Shown here: piece by piece, positions 8,025 to 17,147 of the stretch
How the letters are laid out: every line of letters begins with the position of its first letter
Numbering within the stretch: position 1 is the stretch's first letter
Assembly: GCA_900555635.1 (NCBI GenBank)
Contig: USLU01000002.1
Location: 1-64,000 of the forward strand
Length of the DNA stretch: 64,000 nucleotides
Origin: an uncultured Bacteroides sp.
Lineage (GTDB): Bacteria > Bacteroidota > Bacteroidia > Bacteroidales > Bacteroidaceae
Reading direction: 5' to 3'
Notes under the pieces: model-generated
Database searches by the model: none
What the model was told of the DNA's origin: nothing
What the model saw: the letters and a program-made list of their open reading frames with translations, nothing else
Program-made: the position numbers and the translations under genes

Positions 8025-9311
8025 TTAAATCTTCTCCAACGCTTGCGACAAATCATCTAACAAATCATCGATGTGTTCTGTTCCGATAGAGAGGCGTACA
8101 GTGCCCGGTTTGATACCTTGCTCTGCCAATTCCTGCTCGTTCAGCTGAGAATGGGTGGTGGTGGCAGGATGTATCACCAATGATTTCACATCAGCAACAT
8201 TTGCCAGCAGAGAGAAGATTTGCAAACTATCTATAAACGCTTGCGCTTCCTTTGTTCCGCCTTTCACTTCGAAAGTAAAGATTGAACCGGCTCCTTGCGG
8301 GAAGTACTTCTTATATAACGCATGATCCGGATGGTCAGGCAAAGACGGATGATTCACAGCAGCAACTTTAGGATGCTTCTTTAAGAAGTCCACTACTTTC
8401 AGGGCATTCTCTACGTGGCGTTCTACACGAAGTGACAATGTTTCGAGTCCTTGCAGCAGGATGAATGCATTGAAAGGGCTGATAGCGGCACCTGTATCAC
8501 GCAACAATACGGCACGAATACGGACAACATAAGCCGCAGGTCCGGCAGCATCTACAAAACGCACACCATGATAACTTGCATCCGGTTCAGTCAGTTGAGG
8601 GAACTTGCCGGAAGCTACCCAGTCGAACTTGCCACTATCTACAATGACGCCGCCCAAAGACGTACCATGTCCTCCGATAAACTTAGTAGCAGAATGAACC
8701 ACAATATCTGCACCGTGCTCGATAGGACGAATCAGGTAGGGAGTGCCAAAAGTATTGTCTATGATTAAAGGAATATTGTGGCGGTGGGCTATCTCGGCCA
8801 CTGCGTCAATATTGATGATATTTGAATTAGGGTTGCCCAAAGTCTCGATAAAAACAGCTTTCGTATTTTCCTGAATGGCTTTTTCGAAATTGCTTAAATC
8901 ACTGGGGTCTACAAAAGTAGTAGTCACCCCATAAGTGGGCAATGTATGAGCCAGCAAATTGTAAGTACCGCCATAGATTGTTTTAGCAGCAACAATATGG
9001 TCGCCCGCACGGGTGATATTCTCAAAAGCGTATGTGATAGCCGCCGCGCCCGAAGCTACTGCCAGCGCTGCTACGCCGCCTTCCAATGCAGCTACACGCT
9101 TTTCGAAAACATCTTGCGTAGAGTTGGTCAAACGCCCATATATATTGCCCGCATCCTGCAAGCCGAAACGTGCGGCAGCATGTGCCGAGTCACGGAACAC
9201 ATATGATGTAGTCTGGTAGATAGGAACAGCGCGTGCATCGGTTGCCGGATCGGGTTGTTCCTGCCCTACATGAAGTTGTAAAGTCTCAAAATGTAATTTC
9301 TTTGTTTCCAT
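8025..9311 (-). CDS. metY: O-acetylhomoserine aminocarboxypropyltransferase/sulfhydrylase
   Basis: From the ATG at 9311 this is a 428-residue Cys/Met-metabolism PLP enzyme. It makes homocysteine (or methionine) from O-acetylhomoserine plus sulfide or methanethiol. The PLP lysine is Lys210 in VVHSATKFIGGHG; other signatures are YGRLTNSTQ (58-66), ASGAAAITYAF (87-96) and IIDNTFGTPYL (183-193). The long form (about 425 residues with SLGGVIVDSG) favours MetY over MetB/MetC. The frame continues upstream to 9380, but the -7 box at 9360-9367 lies inside that extension. Confidence 0.92.
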   Translation of the reverse strand: METKKLHFETLQLHVGQEQPDPATDARAVPIYQTTSYVFRDSAHAAARFGLQDAGNIYGRLTNSTQDVFEKRVAALEGGVAALAVASGAAAITYAFENITRAGDHIVAAKTIYGGTYNLLAHTLPTYGVTTTFVDPSDLSNFEKAIQENTKAVFIETLGNPNSNIINIDAVAEIAHRHNIPLIIDNTFGTPYLIRPIEHGADIVVHSATKFIGGHGTSLGGVIVDSGKFDWVASGKFPQLTEPDASYHGVRFVDAAGPAAYVVRIRAVLLRDTGAAISPFNAFILLQGLETLSLRVERHVENALKVVDFLKKHPKVAAVNHPSLPDHPDHALYKKYFPQGAGSIFTFEVKGGTKEAQAFIDSLQIFSLLANVADVKSLVIHPATTTHSQLNEQELAEQGIKPGTVRLSIGTEHIDDLLDDLSQALEKI

Positions 9312-9359
9312 TGTCGTCTGTATTTTATATGAATAAATTCGTTCTCTTTTCAGTTGCTG

Positions 9360-9367
9360 CAAAGATA
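9360..9367 (-). promoter_or_regulatory. -7 box TATCTTTG for metY
   Basis: An exact TAnnTTTG on the minus strand, 48 bases before the ATG at 9311. It supports the shorter metY start. Confidence 0.5.
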
Positions 9368-9457
9368 AGGGGAAGAACAATAGTAACCTATGACATAAGA
9401 TAGGGAATTTTATACCATATTTGTGGTAGGAGCAAACAAACTATTCCTATCTTTTCC

Positions 9458-9465
9458 TATCTTTG
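9458..9465 (+). promoter_or_regulatory. -7 box TATCTTTG for the S41 peptidase gene
   Basis: An exact TAnnTTTG ending 5 bases before the ATG at 9471. It excludes the GTG start of the longer frame at 9423 and implies a nearly leaderless mRNA. Confidence 0.5.
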
Positions 9466-9470
9466 CAACT

Positions 9471-10847
9471 ATGAAAGCAAGAAATATATTAATATCAATA
9501 TTGGGAACTTTAATTGTTCCCATCTACTTGACCTCCTGCGGAGAAGACCGTTGGCCTGCATACGCCCAACAAACCGCAACCGACCGCTGGATTGACGATA
9601 GCATGCGGGTATGGTACTATTGGAGTGAGGATATCCCCAACACTAATGAACTGAACTATTTCCTAGAGCCATTCAAGTTCTTTTCATCCGTACTTTCCAA
9701 AAAAGATGGAAAAGGCGGTGTGCCTTATTCTACCATAGACAGCCTTGTCAATGTAACACGGAGCATTCCATATACGGACAAGAGCTACGGTTTCCAGTTC
9801 ACCATCGACCGAGTGGAAAACAATGATACCGCATACTACGCACACGTACTTTATGTTGCTCAAAACAGCCCGGCTTCCGCCATCAAACTGGAAAGAGGTG
9901 ACTGGATTATGGATATGGACGGCGAACCTATCACCAAGAAAAACTTCGCCAAACTCTACGGAAGCGGTGCCATGAAGCTCACCGTAGGTTATTATGACGT
10001 GCCCAACGATACAATCATAGCCTATAAGGAGCCCAGGGAAATAGCAGCAGCACGTGCCGTCAACGACAATCCGGTATACTATAAGAATGTATACGAAAGA
10101 GCCGGCAAACGTATCGGTTACTTAGTCTACAACCATTTCAGCTCTGGTATTACCGATAATAGCAATGAATATAACAATGATTTGCGCAACGCCTCCCAGT
10201 ATTTTGCATCCAATCAGATAAACGATTTCGTATTGGATTTACGGTATAATAATGGTGGCTTACTCTCTTGTGCCGAATTAATGTGCGCCTTGCTTGCCCC
10301 TGCCGACAAACTAGGGCAGGAACTTGGATTTTTGGAATTCAGCACTCGCTTCAATCCACGACAAGCACCATTCAAATTGGATGCCGGCCTTATACAAAAC
10401 GGAGCCAACCTGAACTTGAACACCCTCTACGTCATCACCAGCGATCAAACAGCTTCTGCTTCCGAAATGGTAATCAACTGTTTGAAACCGTTTATGCAGA
10501 AAGTCGTTCTGATAGGTAGTACCACCGAAGGGAAGAATGTAGGCTCCAGGGCATTCAGCAATCCGGAGTTAATGATTACCATGAGTCCCATTATTTGTAT
10601 GATTTATAATTCAAAGAGTGAATCGGATTACGACAAAGGCTTCAAGCCTGATTATGCGATTAATGAGAACAGTAATCTGGCGCAGTTCCTGCCCTTTGGC
10701 GATCCCAACGAGTTGCTACTGAGTACCGCACTCGGCATCATAGACGGAAGTATAGAATTGGATAAAAAAGAAACCCGCTCACTAAAAGTTACGACTATTG
10801 CCAACTCAATTGAAAAACGTGCCAGCCATGCAGTGCGCATCAAATAA
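9471..10847 (+). CDS. S41-family peptidase lipoprotein (C-terminal processing peptidase-like)
   Basis: A 458-residue protein with a lipoprotein signal (lipobox YLTSC, Cys23). A PDZ-like region spans about 105-185 (VLYVAQNSPASAIKLERGDWIMDMDG). The tail-specific protease core follows, with FVLDLRYNNGG (253-263), the nucleophile motif TASASE (327-332) and the catalytic Lys355 in EGKNVGS. It should act in the periplasm or at the membrane on exported proteins, with a Ser-Lys dyad. A second lipoprotein gene follows 17 bp downstream (start 10865), probably in the same operon. Confidence 0.88.
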   Translation: MKARNILISILGTLIVPIYLTSCGEDRWPAYAQQTATDRWIDDSMRVWYYWSEDIPNTNELNYFLEPFKFFSSVLSKKDGKGGVPYSTIDSLVNVTRSIPYTDKSYGFQFTIDRVENNDTAYYAHVLYVAQNSPASAIKLERGDWIMDMDGEPITKKNFAKLYGSGAMKLTVGYYDVPNDTIIAYKEPREIAAARAVNDNPVYYKNVYERAGKRIGYLVYNHFSSGITDNSNEYNNDLRNASQYFASNQINDFVLDLRYNNGGLLSCAELMCALLAPADKLGQELGFLEFSTRFNPRQAPFKLDAGLIQNGANLNLNTLYVITSDQTASASEMVINCLKPFMQKVVLIGSTTEGKNVGSRAFSNPELMITMSPIICMIYNSKSESDYDKGFKPDYAINENSNLAQFLPFGDPNELLLSTALGIIDGSIELDKKETRSLKVTTIANSIEKRASHAVRIK

Positions 10848-10864
10848 TAAAAATATTGATTACA

Positions 10865-11728
10865 ATGAAGTACTTCAAGATATATGCTATTAAAGCAGTA
10901 TTTTGTATGCTGTTTGCCTGTGGATTAACAGGTTGCAGCAATGATGAGAACGAGGGAACCAAAGGTAATACTAATTATCCTACTACTTCTTTCTCTAAAA
11001 TCGAATTGTCCGAAGTTCTTATAAGCGATGCGCAAACCGTCACCACTACCCAGACTTATTCCTATAATGCAGGCAGATTATCGGATTATATCTCCAGGCA
11101 AACCTTCCTTGCTATTGAACCGGTAGAAATCAAATCAACTACAACCGTTACCTATAGTGACCATCAAGCTATTGTAACCGATGAATTCGGCAATGTATCT
11201 ACTTATACATTGAATGATAAAGGCTATGCTATCAGTTGTACGCGTAAAGAAGGAGGTGGAAACACCCGTGCTTATACCTTTTCCTACCTGACCAATACAG
11301 AAGAAAAGTGTTTTCTGGAAAATATAACGGAAAAACTAGAGGATGGCAACATATATGCTACCATCGATATAGACTACAACAACTACAGAGCTTTACAAAT
11401 CTCCATGCATGTAGACACTTACGACCAGAAATACACTGCTACCACTCCCGAAAATAAAGAGATAAAAAATACTTCCGAGATACCTTGCCTGTTCCTTGCA
11501 GAGCTTTATCCACTGTCGTTACATTCTGCCGCCTTGTATGGAAAACTATTGGGAGAACCGTTCAATTATCTGATAACTCAAATCATCCCGGATAATAATA
11601 CAGAAAGTAACGAAACCACTACCTATACATATAACTTAGATAATCAGGGCATCGTTACTTCCTGTGATGAAAAGATAAACAGTTACGGAAAAGACTATAA
11701 ACGTACCGTAAACTATATCATAAAATAG
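10865..11728 (+). CDS. hypothetical lipoprotein
   Basis: From the ATG at 10865 this is a 287-residue protein with a lipoprotein signal (FACGLTGC, Cys about 24) and an acidic, Asn-rich linker. The body is rich in Thr and Tyr and in short beta strands of the kind TYSYNAGRLSDY and YTLNDKGYAISC, reminiscent of DUF4595-type outer-membrane lipoproteins; that family call is tentative. It follows the S41 peptidase by 17 bp and probably shares its transcript. No catalytic motif is seen. Confidence 0.65.
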   Translation: MKYFKIYAIKAVFCMLFACGLTGCSNDENEGTKGNTNYPTTSFSKIELSEVLISDAQTVTTTQTYSYNAGRLSDYISRQTFLAIEPVEIKSTTTVTYSDHQAIVTDEFGNVSTYTLNDKGYAISCTRKEGGGNTRAYTFSYLTNTEEKCFLENITEKLEDGNIYATIDIDYNNYRALQISMHVDTYDQKYTATTPENKEIKNTSEIPCLFLAELYPLSLHSAALYGKLLGEPFNYLITQIIPDNNTESNETTTYTYNLDNQGIVTSCDEKINSYGKDYKRTVNYIIK

Positions 11729-11730
11729 AA

Positions 11731-12543
11731 TTACTTCTTAAAGAATTTATCGATAAAGAGGATATGATAATCTATTGAATTATTCCAATACGTTCCGGTA
11801 TGACCACCGGGACGGGTAATGAAATCATGGTCAATCTTCTTAGCCAACAGGCGATTGTGCAAGTCTTTATTCACTTCAAGAAAGAAATCGTCTTCACCAC
11901 AATCAATAATCAACGCCAAATCGCCATTCTCTAGTTTATCAAGCTGATTGATTACAGTGTGAGCCTCCCAAACGGCTTTATTATCATTGTATTCACCCAG
12001 TTGTTTGCTCATTTCCCAATTCTTGGGGAATGGACGTATATCCACACCGCCACTCATACTGCATGCAGCACCAAATACATCTTTATGGCGGATAGCATTC
12101 CACAATGCACCATGCCCACCCATACTCAAACCACTGATGGCACGCGCTTTCCTATCTGCAACAGTAGCATAATGGGTATCTGTATAATTCACCAACTCCG
12201 AGGAAATAAATGTCTCATACTGATAGGAAGGATCTTTAAGGCTATCCCAATACCAACTATTCTTACCATCGGGACATACAAATATCATTCCTTTCTCATC
12301 CGCAATCTGTGGCAATTCAGGTTTCAGTTCAACCCAGCTCCGGGCATTACCTCCATATCCATGCAACAAATAAACTACGGGACAAGCTTTTTTTTCAATA
12401 GCTTTGTCGGGAATCACGTATACTACCTTTACCTCCTTTTTCATAGAAGGACTTTTCACCATTACTGTGTCTACTCGTGCTGCCTGAACCCCTATCACAA
12501 ACAAACACAGCACGAAACCTAATAACATTTCTCTACTTTTCAT
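11731..12543 (-). CDS. alpha/beta-hydrolase esterase, CE1/esterase D-like
   Basis: Counted from the ATG at 12543 this is 270 residues with a signal peptide (MLLGFVLCLFVIGVQA). Features are VVYLLHGYGGNARSW (56-70, oxyanion region), the nucleophile elbow GLSMGG (Ser140), an acidic residue in IIDCGEDDFF and the final His in RPGGHTGTYW. This is the usual layout of feruloyl/acetyl xylan esterase-like and S-formylglutathione hydrolase-like enzymes. It is probably a periplasmic carbohydrate esterase, but the natural ester is unknown. The longer frame to 12816 would overlap the divergent corC promoter and is unlikely. Its 3' end lies 2 bp from the convergent lipoprotein gene. Confidence 0.85.
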   Translation of the reverse strand: MKSREMLLGFVLCLFVIGVQAARVDTVMVKSPSMKKEVKVVYVIPDKAIEKKACPVVYLLHGYGGNARSWVELKPELPQIADEKGMIFVCPDGKNSWYWDSLKDPSYQYETFISSELVNYTDTHYATVADRKARAISGLSMGGHGALWNAIRHKDVFGAACSMSGGVDIRPFPKNWEMSKQLGEYNDNKAVWEAHTVINQLDKLENGDLALIIDCGEDDFFLEVNKDLHNRLLAKKIDHDFITRPGGHTGTYWNNSIDYHILFIDKFFKK

Positions 12544-12606
12544 GTTTTTCGTTGTTTTATTTTTTCTAACGGGGGGCAATATTAATAATAAATACTCAAA
12601 AAACAT

Positions 12607-12614
12607 TATCTTTG
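12607..12614 (+). promoter_or_regulatory. -7 box TATCTTTG for the CorC/CNNM gene
   Basis: An exact TAnnTTTG 26 bases before the ATG at 12641. It lies in the divergent intergenic region shared with the esterase gene. Confidence 0.45.
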
Positions 12615-12640
12615 CATCATAAACTATTCGAAATCCTACT

Positions 12641-13936
12641 ATGGAATTTATTATTATTCTGCTTTTACTTGTATTAAACGGTATCTTTGCCATGTACGAA
12701 ATAGCTTTGGTATCGTCCAGCAAAGCACGTCTCGAAACGATTGCCGGTAAAGGCAACAAAAGAGCCAAAGGAGTACTAAAACAATTGGAAGAACCTGAGA
12801 AGTTTCTCTCTACCATTCAAATCGGCATTACATTAATAGGTATCGTATCGGGTGCCTATGGTGGAGCTAACATCTCAGATGATGTAGAGCCACTGTTTCT
12901 TATGATTCCAGGTGCGGCAGCCTACGCCGATACACTTGCGATGGTTACTGTGGTGGCTATCATTACTTATCTATCGCTTATCATCGGAGAATTAGTACCC
13001 AAATCTATCGCTTTAAACAACCCGGAAAGGTGGGCTACTATGCTCAGTCCGTTTATGATTGTGCTGACAAAGATTTCCTATCCATTCGTATGTCTGCTCA
13101 GTGCTTCCACAAAATTAATGAACAAGATTATCGGATTGAACAATGGCGAAGAACGCCAAATGACACAGGACGAACTGAAAATGATTCTACATCAAAGTTC
13201 AGAACAAGGTGTTATCGACAAGGACGAAACGGAGATGCTACGAGACGTATTCCGTTTCTCGGACAAGCGCGCCAATGACCTGATGACTCACCGGCGCGAC
13301 CTCATTGTACTACACACCTCGGACACTCAGGAAGATATACTACACATTATCCGTGAACATCATTTCAGCAATTACCTACTGATAGAAAAAGGAAAAGACG
13401 AAATTATCGGAGTCGTTTCTGTAAAGGATATTATGCTAATGTCAGGTGGCGAGCATCCCTTTAACTTGCGCAATATAGCCCGTCCTCCTTTGTTTATTCC
13501 GGAAAGTTTATATGCAAAAAAAGTTTTAGAGCTATTCAAGAAGAACAAAAACAAGTTCGGAGTTGTTGTAGATGAGTATGGAAATACAGAGGGGATCATC
13601 ACCCTGCATGATTTGACTGAAAGCATCTTCGGAGACATTCTTGATGAGAACGAAACAGAAGAAGAAGAAATCGTCACCCGGCAGGATGGTTCAATGCTGG
13701 TAGAAGCGTCAATGAATTTGGATGACTTTATGGAAGCCATGCACATATTGAGCTATGATGACCTGAAGGAAGAGGACTTCACCACCCTCAGCGGTCTTGC
13801 CATGTTCCTTATAGGACGGGTACCGAAAGCCGGAGACTTGTTCTCCTACAAGAATCTGGACTTCGAAATTGTAGATATGGACCGTGGCAGAGTGGATAAG
13901 CTGCTTGTCATTAAAAGAGATGAAGAAGAAAAATAA
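12641..13936 (+). CDS. CNNM/CorC-type (hemolysin C family) transporter-associated protein
   Basis: A 431-residue protein in three parts. An N-terminal DUF21/CNNM membrane domain (about 1-170) includes IGITLIGIVSGAYGG and IGELVPKSIAL. A CBS pair covers about 200-320 (RDLIVLHTSDTQEDIL; FGVVVDEYGNTEGIITLHDL). A C-terminal CorC/HlyC FAD-like domain covers about 335-425. Family members are linked to Mg2+/Co2+ efflux and membrane integrity at the inner membrane. The hemolysin name is historical. The next gene (13982) is co-directional. Confidence 0.9.
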   Translation: MEFIIILLLLVLNGIFAMYEIALVSSSKARLETIAGKGNKRAKGVLKQLEEPEKFLSTIQIGITLIGIVSGAYGGANISDDVEPLFLMIPGAAAYADTLAMVTVVAIITYLSLIIGELVPKSIALNNPERWATMLSPFMIVLTKISYPFVCLLSASTKLMNKIIGLNNGEERQMTQDELKMILHQSSEQGVIDKDETEMLRDVFRFSDKRANDLMTHRRDLIVLHTSDTQEDILHIIREHHFSNYLLIEKGKDEIIGVVSVKDIMLMSGGEHPFNLRNIARPPLFIPESLYAKKVLELFKKNKNKFGVVVDEYGNTEGIITLHDLTESIFGDILDENETEEEEIVTRQDGSMLVEASMNLDDFMEAMHILSYDDLKEEDFTTLSGLAMFLIGRVPKAGDLFSYKNLDFEIVDMDRGRVDKLLVIKRDEEEK

Positions 13937-13981
13937 CGCTAACGGGCGTCTTTTTATATTAACTTAAACCATTTTAAAGCA

Positions 13982-14458
13982 ATGAAAAAAGTAATGATGA
14001 TTGCAGCGATTGCCGCTGCATTGGTATCCTGCCAATCAAAAGGAAATCAGAACAACAACTCCGCCATGGATGAGGGTGTAATGGCCGTAGCAGGAAATGA
14101 CTCTTCTGCCGTAGCCGTTTACGAAGGTATTCTTCCTGCAGCTGACGGTCCTGGTATTCAATATGTATTGAGTGTAGATAGCGTTGGCCCTAACGGAGAA
14201 AGCGGTTATACACTGGTAACTACTTACTTGGATGCAGACGGTGCCGGCCAGAACAAGAGCTTCACTTCCAAAGGCAAGAAAGAAGTAATCCAGAAAGACG
14301 TTAACAAGAACAAGAAGACAGCTTACAAGTTGACTCCTAACAATGGCGACGCTCCTGTATACTTTGTGGTAGTAAACGATACTACCTTGCGTCTGGTTAA
14401 CGATAGCTTGCAAGAAGCAGTCAGCGATTTGAACTATGACATTATTCAGGTGAAATAA
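13982..14458 (+). CDS. NlpE-like (copper resistance) lipoprotein domain protein
   Basis: A 158-residue protein with a lipoprotein signal (IAAALVSC, Cys about 17). The body, VAVYEGILPAADGPGIQYVLSV, followed by a pattern of short beta strands, matches the NlpE N-terminal domain, in which a YEG.LP motif opens the barrel. In enterobacteria NlpE signals envelope or surface stress to Cpx, but no Cpx system is nearby, so function here is inferred only from fold. It is 45 bp downstream of the CNNM gene and ends just before a bidirectional terminator. Confidence 0.75.
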   Translation: MKKVMMIAAIAAALVSCQSKGNQNNNSAMDEGVMAVAGNDSSAVAVYEGILPAADGPGIQYVLSVDSVGPNGESGYTLVTTYLDADGAGQNKSFTSKGKKEVIQKDVNKNKKTAYKLTPNNGDAPVYFVVVNDTTLRLVNDSLQEAVSDLNYDIIQVK

Positions 14459-14477
14459 TAAAAACCTGTTATAAAAA

Positions 14478-14522
14478 AATAGAGGTTATCTCAATTCAAT
14501 TATGAGATAACCTCTATTCTTT
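14478..14522. terminator. bidirectional terminator between convergent genes
   Basis: Arms AGAGGTTATCTCA (14481-14493) and TGAGATAACCTCT (14503-14515) are perfectly complementary. They are flanked by A-rich sequence on the left and T-rich on the right, so both the NlpE-like gene and the OmpH-like gene can end here. Confidence 0.85.
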
Positions 14523-14538
14523 TTAGTATATCTTTTAT

Positions 14539-15141
14539 TTACTTTTTAGCCGGAGAAGAATATCTTGCATTCAAACCATCCAGAATTTCTTTAGTAATGT
14601 TGTAACAGCTATCCGCATATAATAGGTTGTCGAAACCTGTATTGCTGATAATCATGCTATAACCCTTAGTTTTGTTATATTCCTTAAGGAAAGCATTGAT
14701 AGAATCACGTAACTGCAAGCTGTTCTTTTCATTTTCACTCATCAACTCAGATTGTAACTTGTTGCTCAGAGTTTGCAAGTCTTGTTCCAACTTAGCAATA
14801 CGGTTGTATTCCTGTTGAGCTCTGTCTTGAGTAAGGTAAGCGTTATTTTGAACTTTAGTCTGGAACTCACGTTTTTGTTTATCCAAGTCACCAGCCTTTT
14901 GGTTCAGTGTCAAACGAACGTTCTCGCTCTTCTTTACCATAGCTTCGTTCAAATCAACACAATAATTGTATTTAGCTAACAGCGTATCTATCTCAACATA
15001 TGCTATTTTCATTCCAGATAATTCACCGCCCTGTGCAGGAGCATTTGTCGTCTGTTTATCAGTATTACCGGCACATTGAGAAAATAAAACGATTAAAGCA
15101 AGAGCAGCCAAACCGTTCATGAGGTAGTTTAATCTCTTCAT
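14539..15141 (-). CDS. OmpH/Skp-family lipoprotein
   Basis: A 200-residue protein with a lipoprotein signal (LIVLFSQC, Cys about 23). MKIAYVEIDTLLAKYNY (about 44-60) is the usual start of the OmpH/Skp domain. It is followed by a long coiled coil (about 70-150, rich in Lys, Glu and Gln) and a closing segment with YSMIISNTG. Skp-like proteins are periplasmic chaperones for outer-membrane proteins; this one is predicted to be lipid-anchored, as is common in Bacteroides. A small membrane-protein gene lies 30 bp upstream on the same strand. Confidence 0.85.
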   Translation of the reverse strand: MKRLNYLMNGLAALALIVLFSQCAGNTDKQTTNAPAQGGELSGMKIAYVEIDTLLAKYNYCVDLNEAMVKKSENVRLTLNQKAGDLDKQKREFQTKVQNNAYLTQDRAQQEYNRIAKLEQDLQTLSNKLQSELMSENEKNSLQLRDSINAFLKEYNKTKGYSMIISNTGFDNLLYADSCYNITKEILDGLNARYSSPAKK

Positions 15142-15170
15142 AATTTGATAAAATATTGTTTTTAATATAA

Positions 15171-15410
15171 TTAGTTCATACTATTGTTTAAGGTCTTTTC
15201 CAATTCATCAATGGAGAAACGGGATTTGTTTTGTGCTTCCCTATCTTGTGATTGTGCACAACTAATTCCTTTATCACGCATCGCCTTGTTACCGCTAACA
15301 TGACCGTTAGGGAACTTGCCTCCTTTTACAAAAAAGATCTTCAAACCTAATAAAAGAACGCAAATAGCAACTATTAACAAAGTTATCAATACTGTATCGA
15401 GCATTTCCAT
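15171..15410 (-). CDS. small single-pass membrane protein
   Basis: 79 residues with one membrane segment (about 7-28, VLITLLIVAICVLLLGLKIFF) and then a basic, soluble tail containing GKFPNGHVSGNKAMRDKGISCAQSQD. I know similar short proteins only as conserved hypotheticals of Bacteroides. It sits immediately upstream of the OmpH-like gene and probably in one transcript with it. No functional motif is visible. Confidence 0.65.
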   Translation of the reverse strand: MEMLDTVLITLLIVAICVLLLGLKIFFVKGGKFPNGHVSGNKAMRDKGISCAQSQDREAQNKSRFSIDELEKTLNNSMN

Positions 15411-15686
15411 TAATTTTGTTATATGAAAACAGGCCGTATCTCAGCAAAGACGAAAATAAATTTTCAATTGCATTTGATTTGCACTATTTTTGTGTGTGCA
15501 AATATAGGGCTTTGGTTGGACTAACTAGCCTTTTTTACTCTAAAAAAAGAGAAAGGGAAATAAAATAGTCAATCGTTTTAACTATATTTAGTAGTAACAG
15601 GTTAAATTAATTGAGATTTGAGAATTGAAAATTGAAAAAATAAGGCTGCGCAACGATGGTGTTGGGCTACCAATAAATCATTATAT

Positions 15687-17147
15687 ATGGAAAAGAAAGA
15701 TTTAAAACCGGCTGGCGTATTTCATTTTTTTGAAGAAATCTGCCAAGTTCCTCGTCCTTCAAAGAAGGAAGAGAAGATTATTGCTTATTTAAAAGCGTTT
15801 GGAGAAAAACATAAGTTAGAAACCTTGACCGACGAGGCAGGCAATGTATTGATTAAAAAGCCCGCTACTCCAGGAATGGAAAATCGTAAAACAGTGGTGC
15901 TCCAATCGCATGTCGATATGGTATGCGAAAAGAATAACGATGTTAAACATGATTTCCTTACAGATCCTATTGAAACAAAAATAGACGGTGAATGGCTGAA
16001 AGCCAAAGGTACCACTCTGGGCGCCGACAATGGTATTGGTGTAGCTACCGAACTGGCTATCCTTGCCGATGACACCCTCCAGCATGGTCCTCTGGAATGT
16101 CTGTTCACAGTAGACGAAGAAACCGGATTAACGGGTGCATTTGCTTTAAAAGAAGGCTTTATGAATGCAGATATTCTTCTGAACCTTGATTCCGAAGATG
16201 AAGGAGAAATATTCATCGGTTGTGCAGGAGGTATAGATTCTGTTGCCGAATTTACGTACAAGGAAGTAGATGTACCCGCAGGTTATTTCTTCTGTAAAGT
16301 ACAAGTAAAGGGGTTGAAAGGTGGTCACTCCGGCGGAGATATTCACCTGGGACGCGGTAATGCCAATAAAATTCTTAACCGCTTCCTTAGCCAGACTTTC
16401 AATAAATATGATATGTATCTTTGCGAAATAGATGGTGGCAACCTACGGAATGCCATTGCCCGCGAAGCCTATGCAATTATTGCCATACCTGATGCCGACA
16501 AGCATGCCCTGCGCACTGATCTTAACATCTTTGCTGCCGAAGTAGAAGCAGAGTATGCCATTGTAGACCCGGATTTACGACTGATATTGGAATCAGAGAA
16601 CGCTCGCCAAAAAGCTATCGACAAAGAGACAACCAAGCATCTATTGCAAGCTCTCTATGCCGTACCTCATGGAGTATTTGCCATGAGCCAGGATATTCCG
16701 GGATTAGTGGAGACTTCTACAAACATGGCTTCCGTCAAGATGAAACCGGGCAACATCATCCGTCTTGAAACCAGCCAGCGTAGCTCTACCTCCTCTGCCA
16801 AGCAAGATATTGCAAACATGGTACGCACTGTCTTCGAAATGGCAGGAGCCAAAGTAACCTTCGGAGACGGTTACCCGGGTTGGAAACCTAACCCCCACTC
16901 TGAAATTCTGGAGATAGCAGCAGAATCATACAAACGTCTGTTTGGTGTAGATGCCAAAGTAAAGGCTATCCATGCCGGTTTGGAATGTGGATTGTTCCTT
17001 GATAAATATCCTTCATTGGATATGATTTCCTTTGGTCCTACCTTGCAAGGAGTACACTCTCCCGACGAACGCATGCTTATTCCAACCGTAGAAAAATTCT
17101 GGAATCATTTAGTGGATATTCTGAAGCATATTCCCGCTAGCAAATAA
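15687..17147 (+). CDS. pepD: aminoacyl-histidine dipeptidase (M20C, PepD)
   Basis: A 486-residue metallopeptidase of clan MH that splits Xaa-His and other dipeptides in the cytoplasm. Signatures include VVLQSHVDMVCEK (first metal His/Asp), LGADNGIGVA (bridging Asp), FTVDEETGLTGA (the Glu-Glu pair), LNLDSEDEGE, the lid-domain motif GGHSGGDIHLGRGNANK, and the final metal His in GPTLQGVHSPDE. Size and order match PepD. Its TAA overlaps the ATG of the next gene (TAATG), which suggests translational coupling. Confidence 0.95.
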   Translation: MEKKDLKPAGVFHFFEEICQVPRPSKKEEKIIAYLKAFGEKHKLETLTDEAGNVLIKKPATPGMENRKTVVLQSHVDMVCEKNNDVKHDFLTDPIETKIDGEWLKAKGTTLGADNGIGVATELAILADDTLQHGPLECLFTVDEETGLTGAFALKEGFMNADILLNLDSEDEGEIFIGCAGGIDSVAEFTYKEVDVPAGYFFCKVQVKGLKGGHSGGDIHLGRGNANKILNRFLSQTFNKYDMYLCEIDGGNLRNAIAREAYAIIAIPDADKHALRTDLNIFAAEVEAEYAIVDPDLRLILESENARQKAIDKETTKHLLQALYAVPHGVFAMSQDIPGLVETSTNMASVKMKPGNIIRLETSQRSSTSSAKQDIANMVRTVFEMAGAKVTFGDGYPGWKPNPHSEILEIAAESYKRLFGVDAKVKAIHAGLECGLFLDKYPSLDMISFGPTLQGVHSPDERMLIPTVEKFWNHLVDILKHIPASK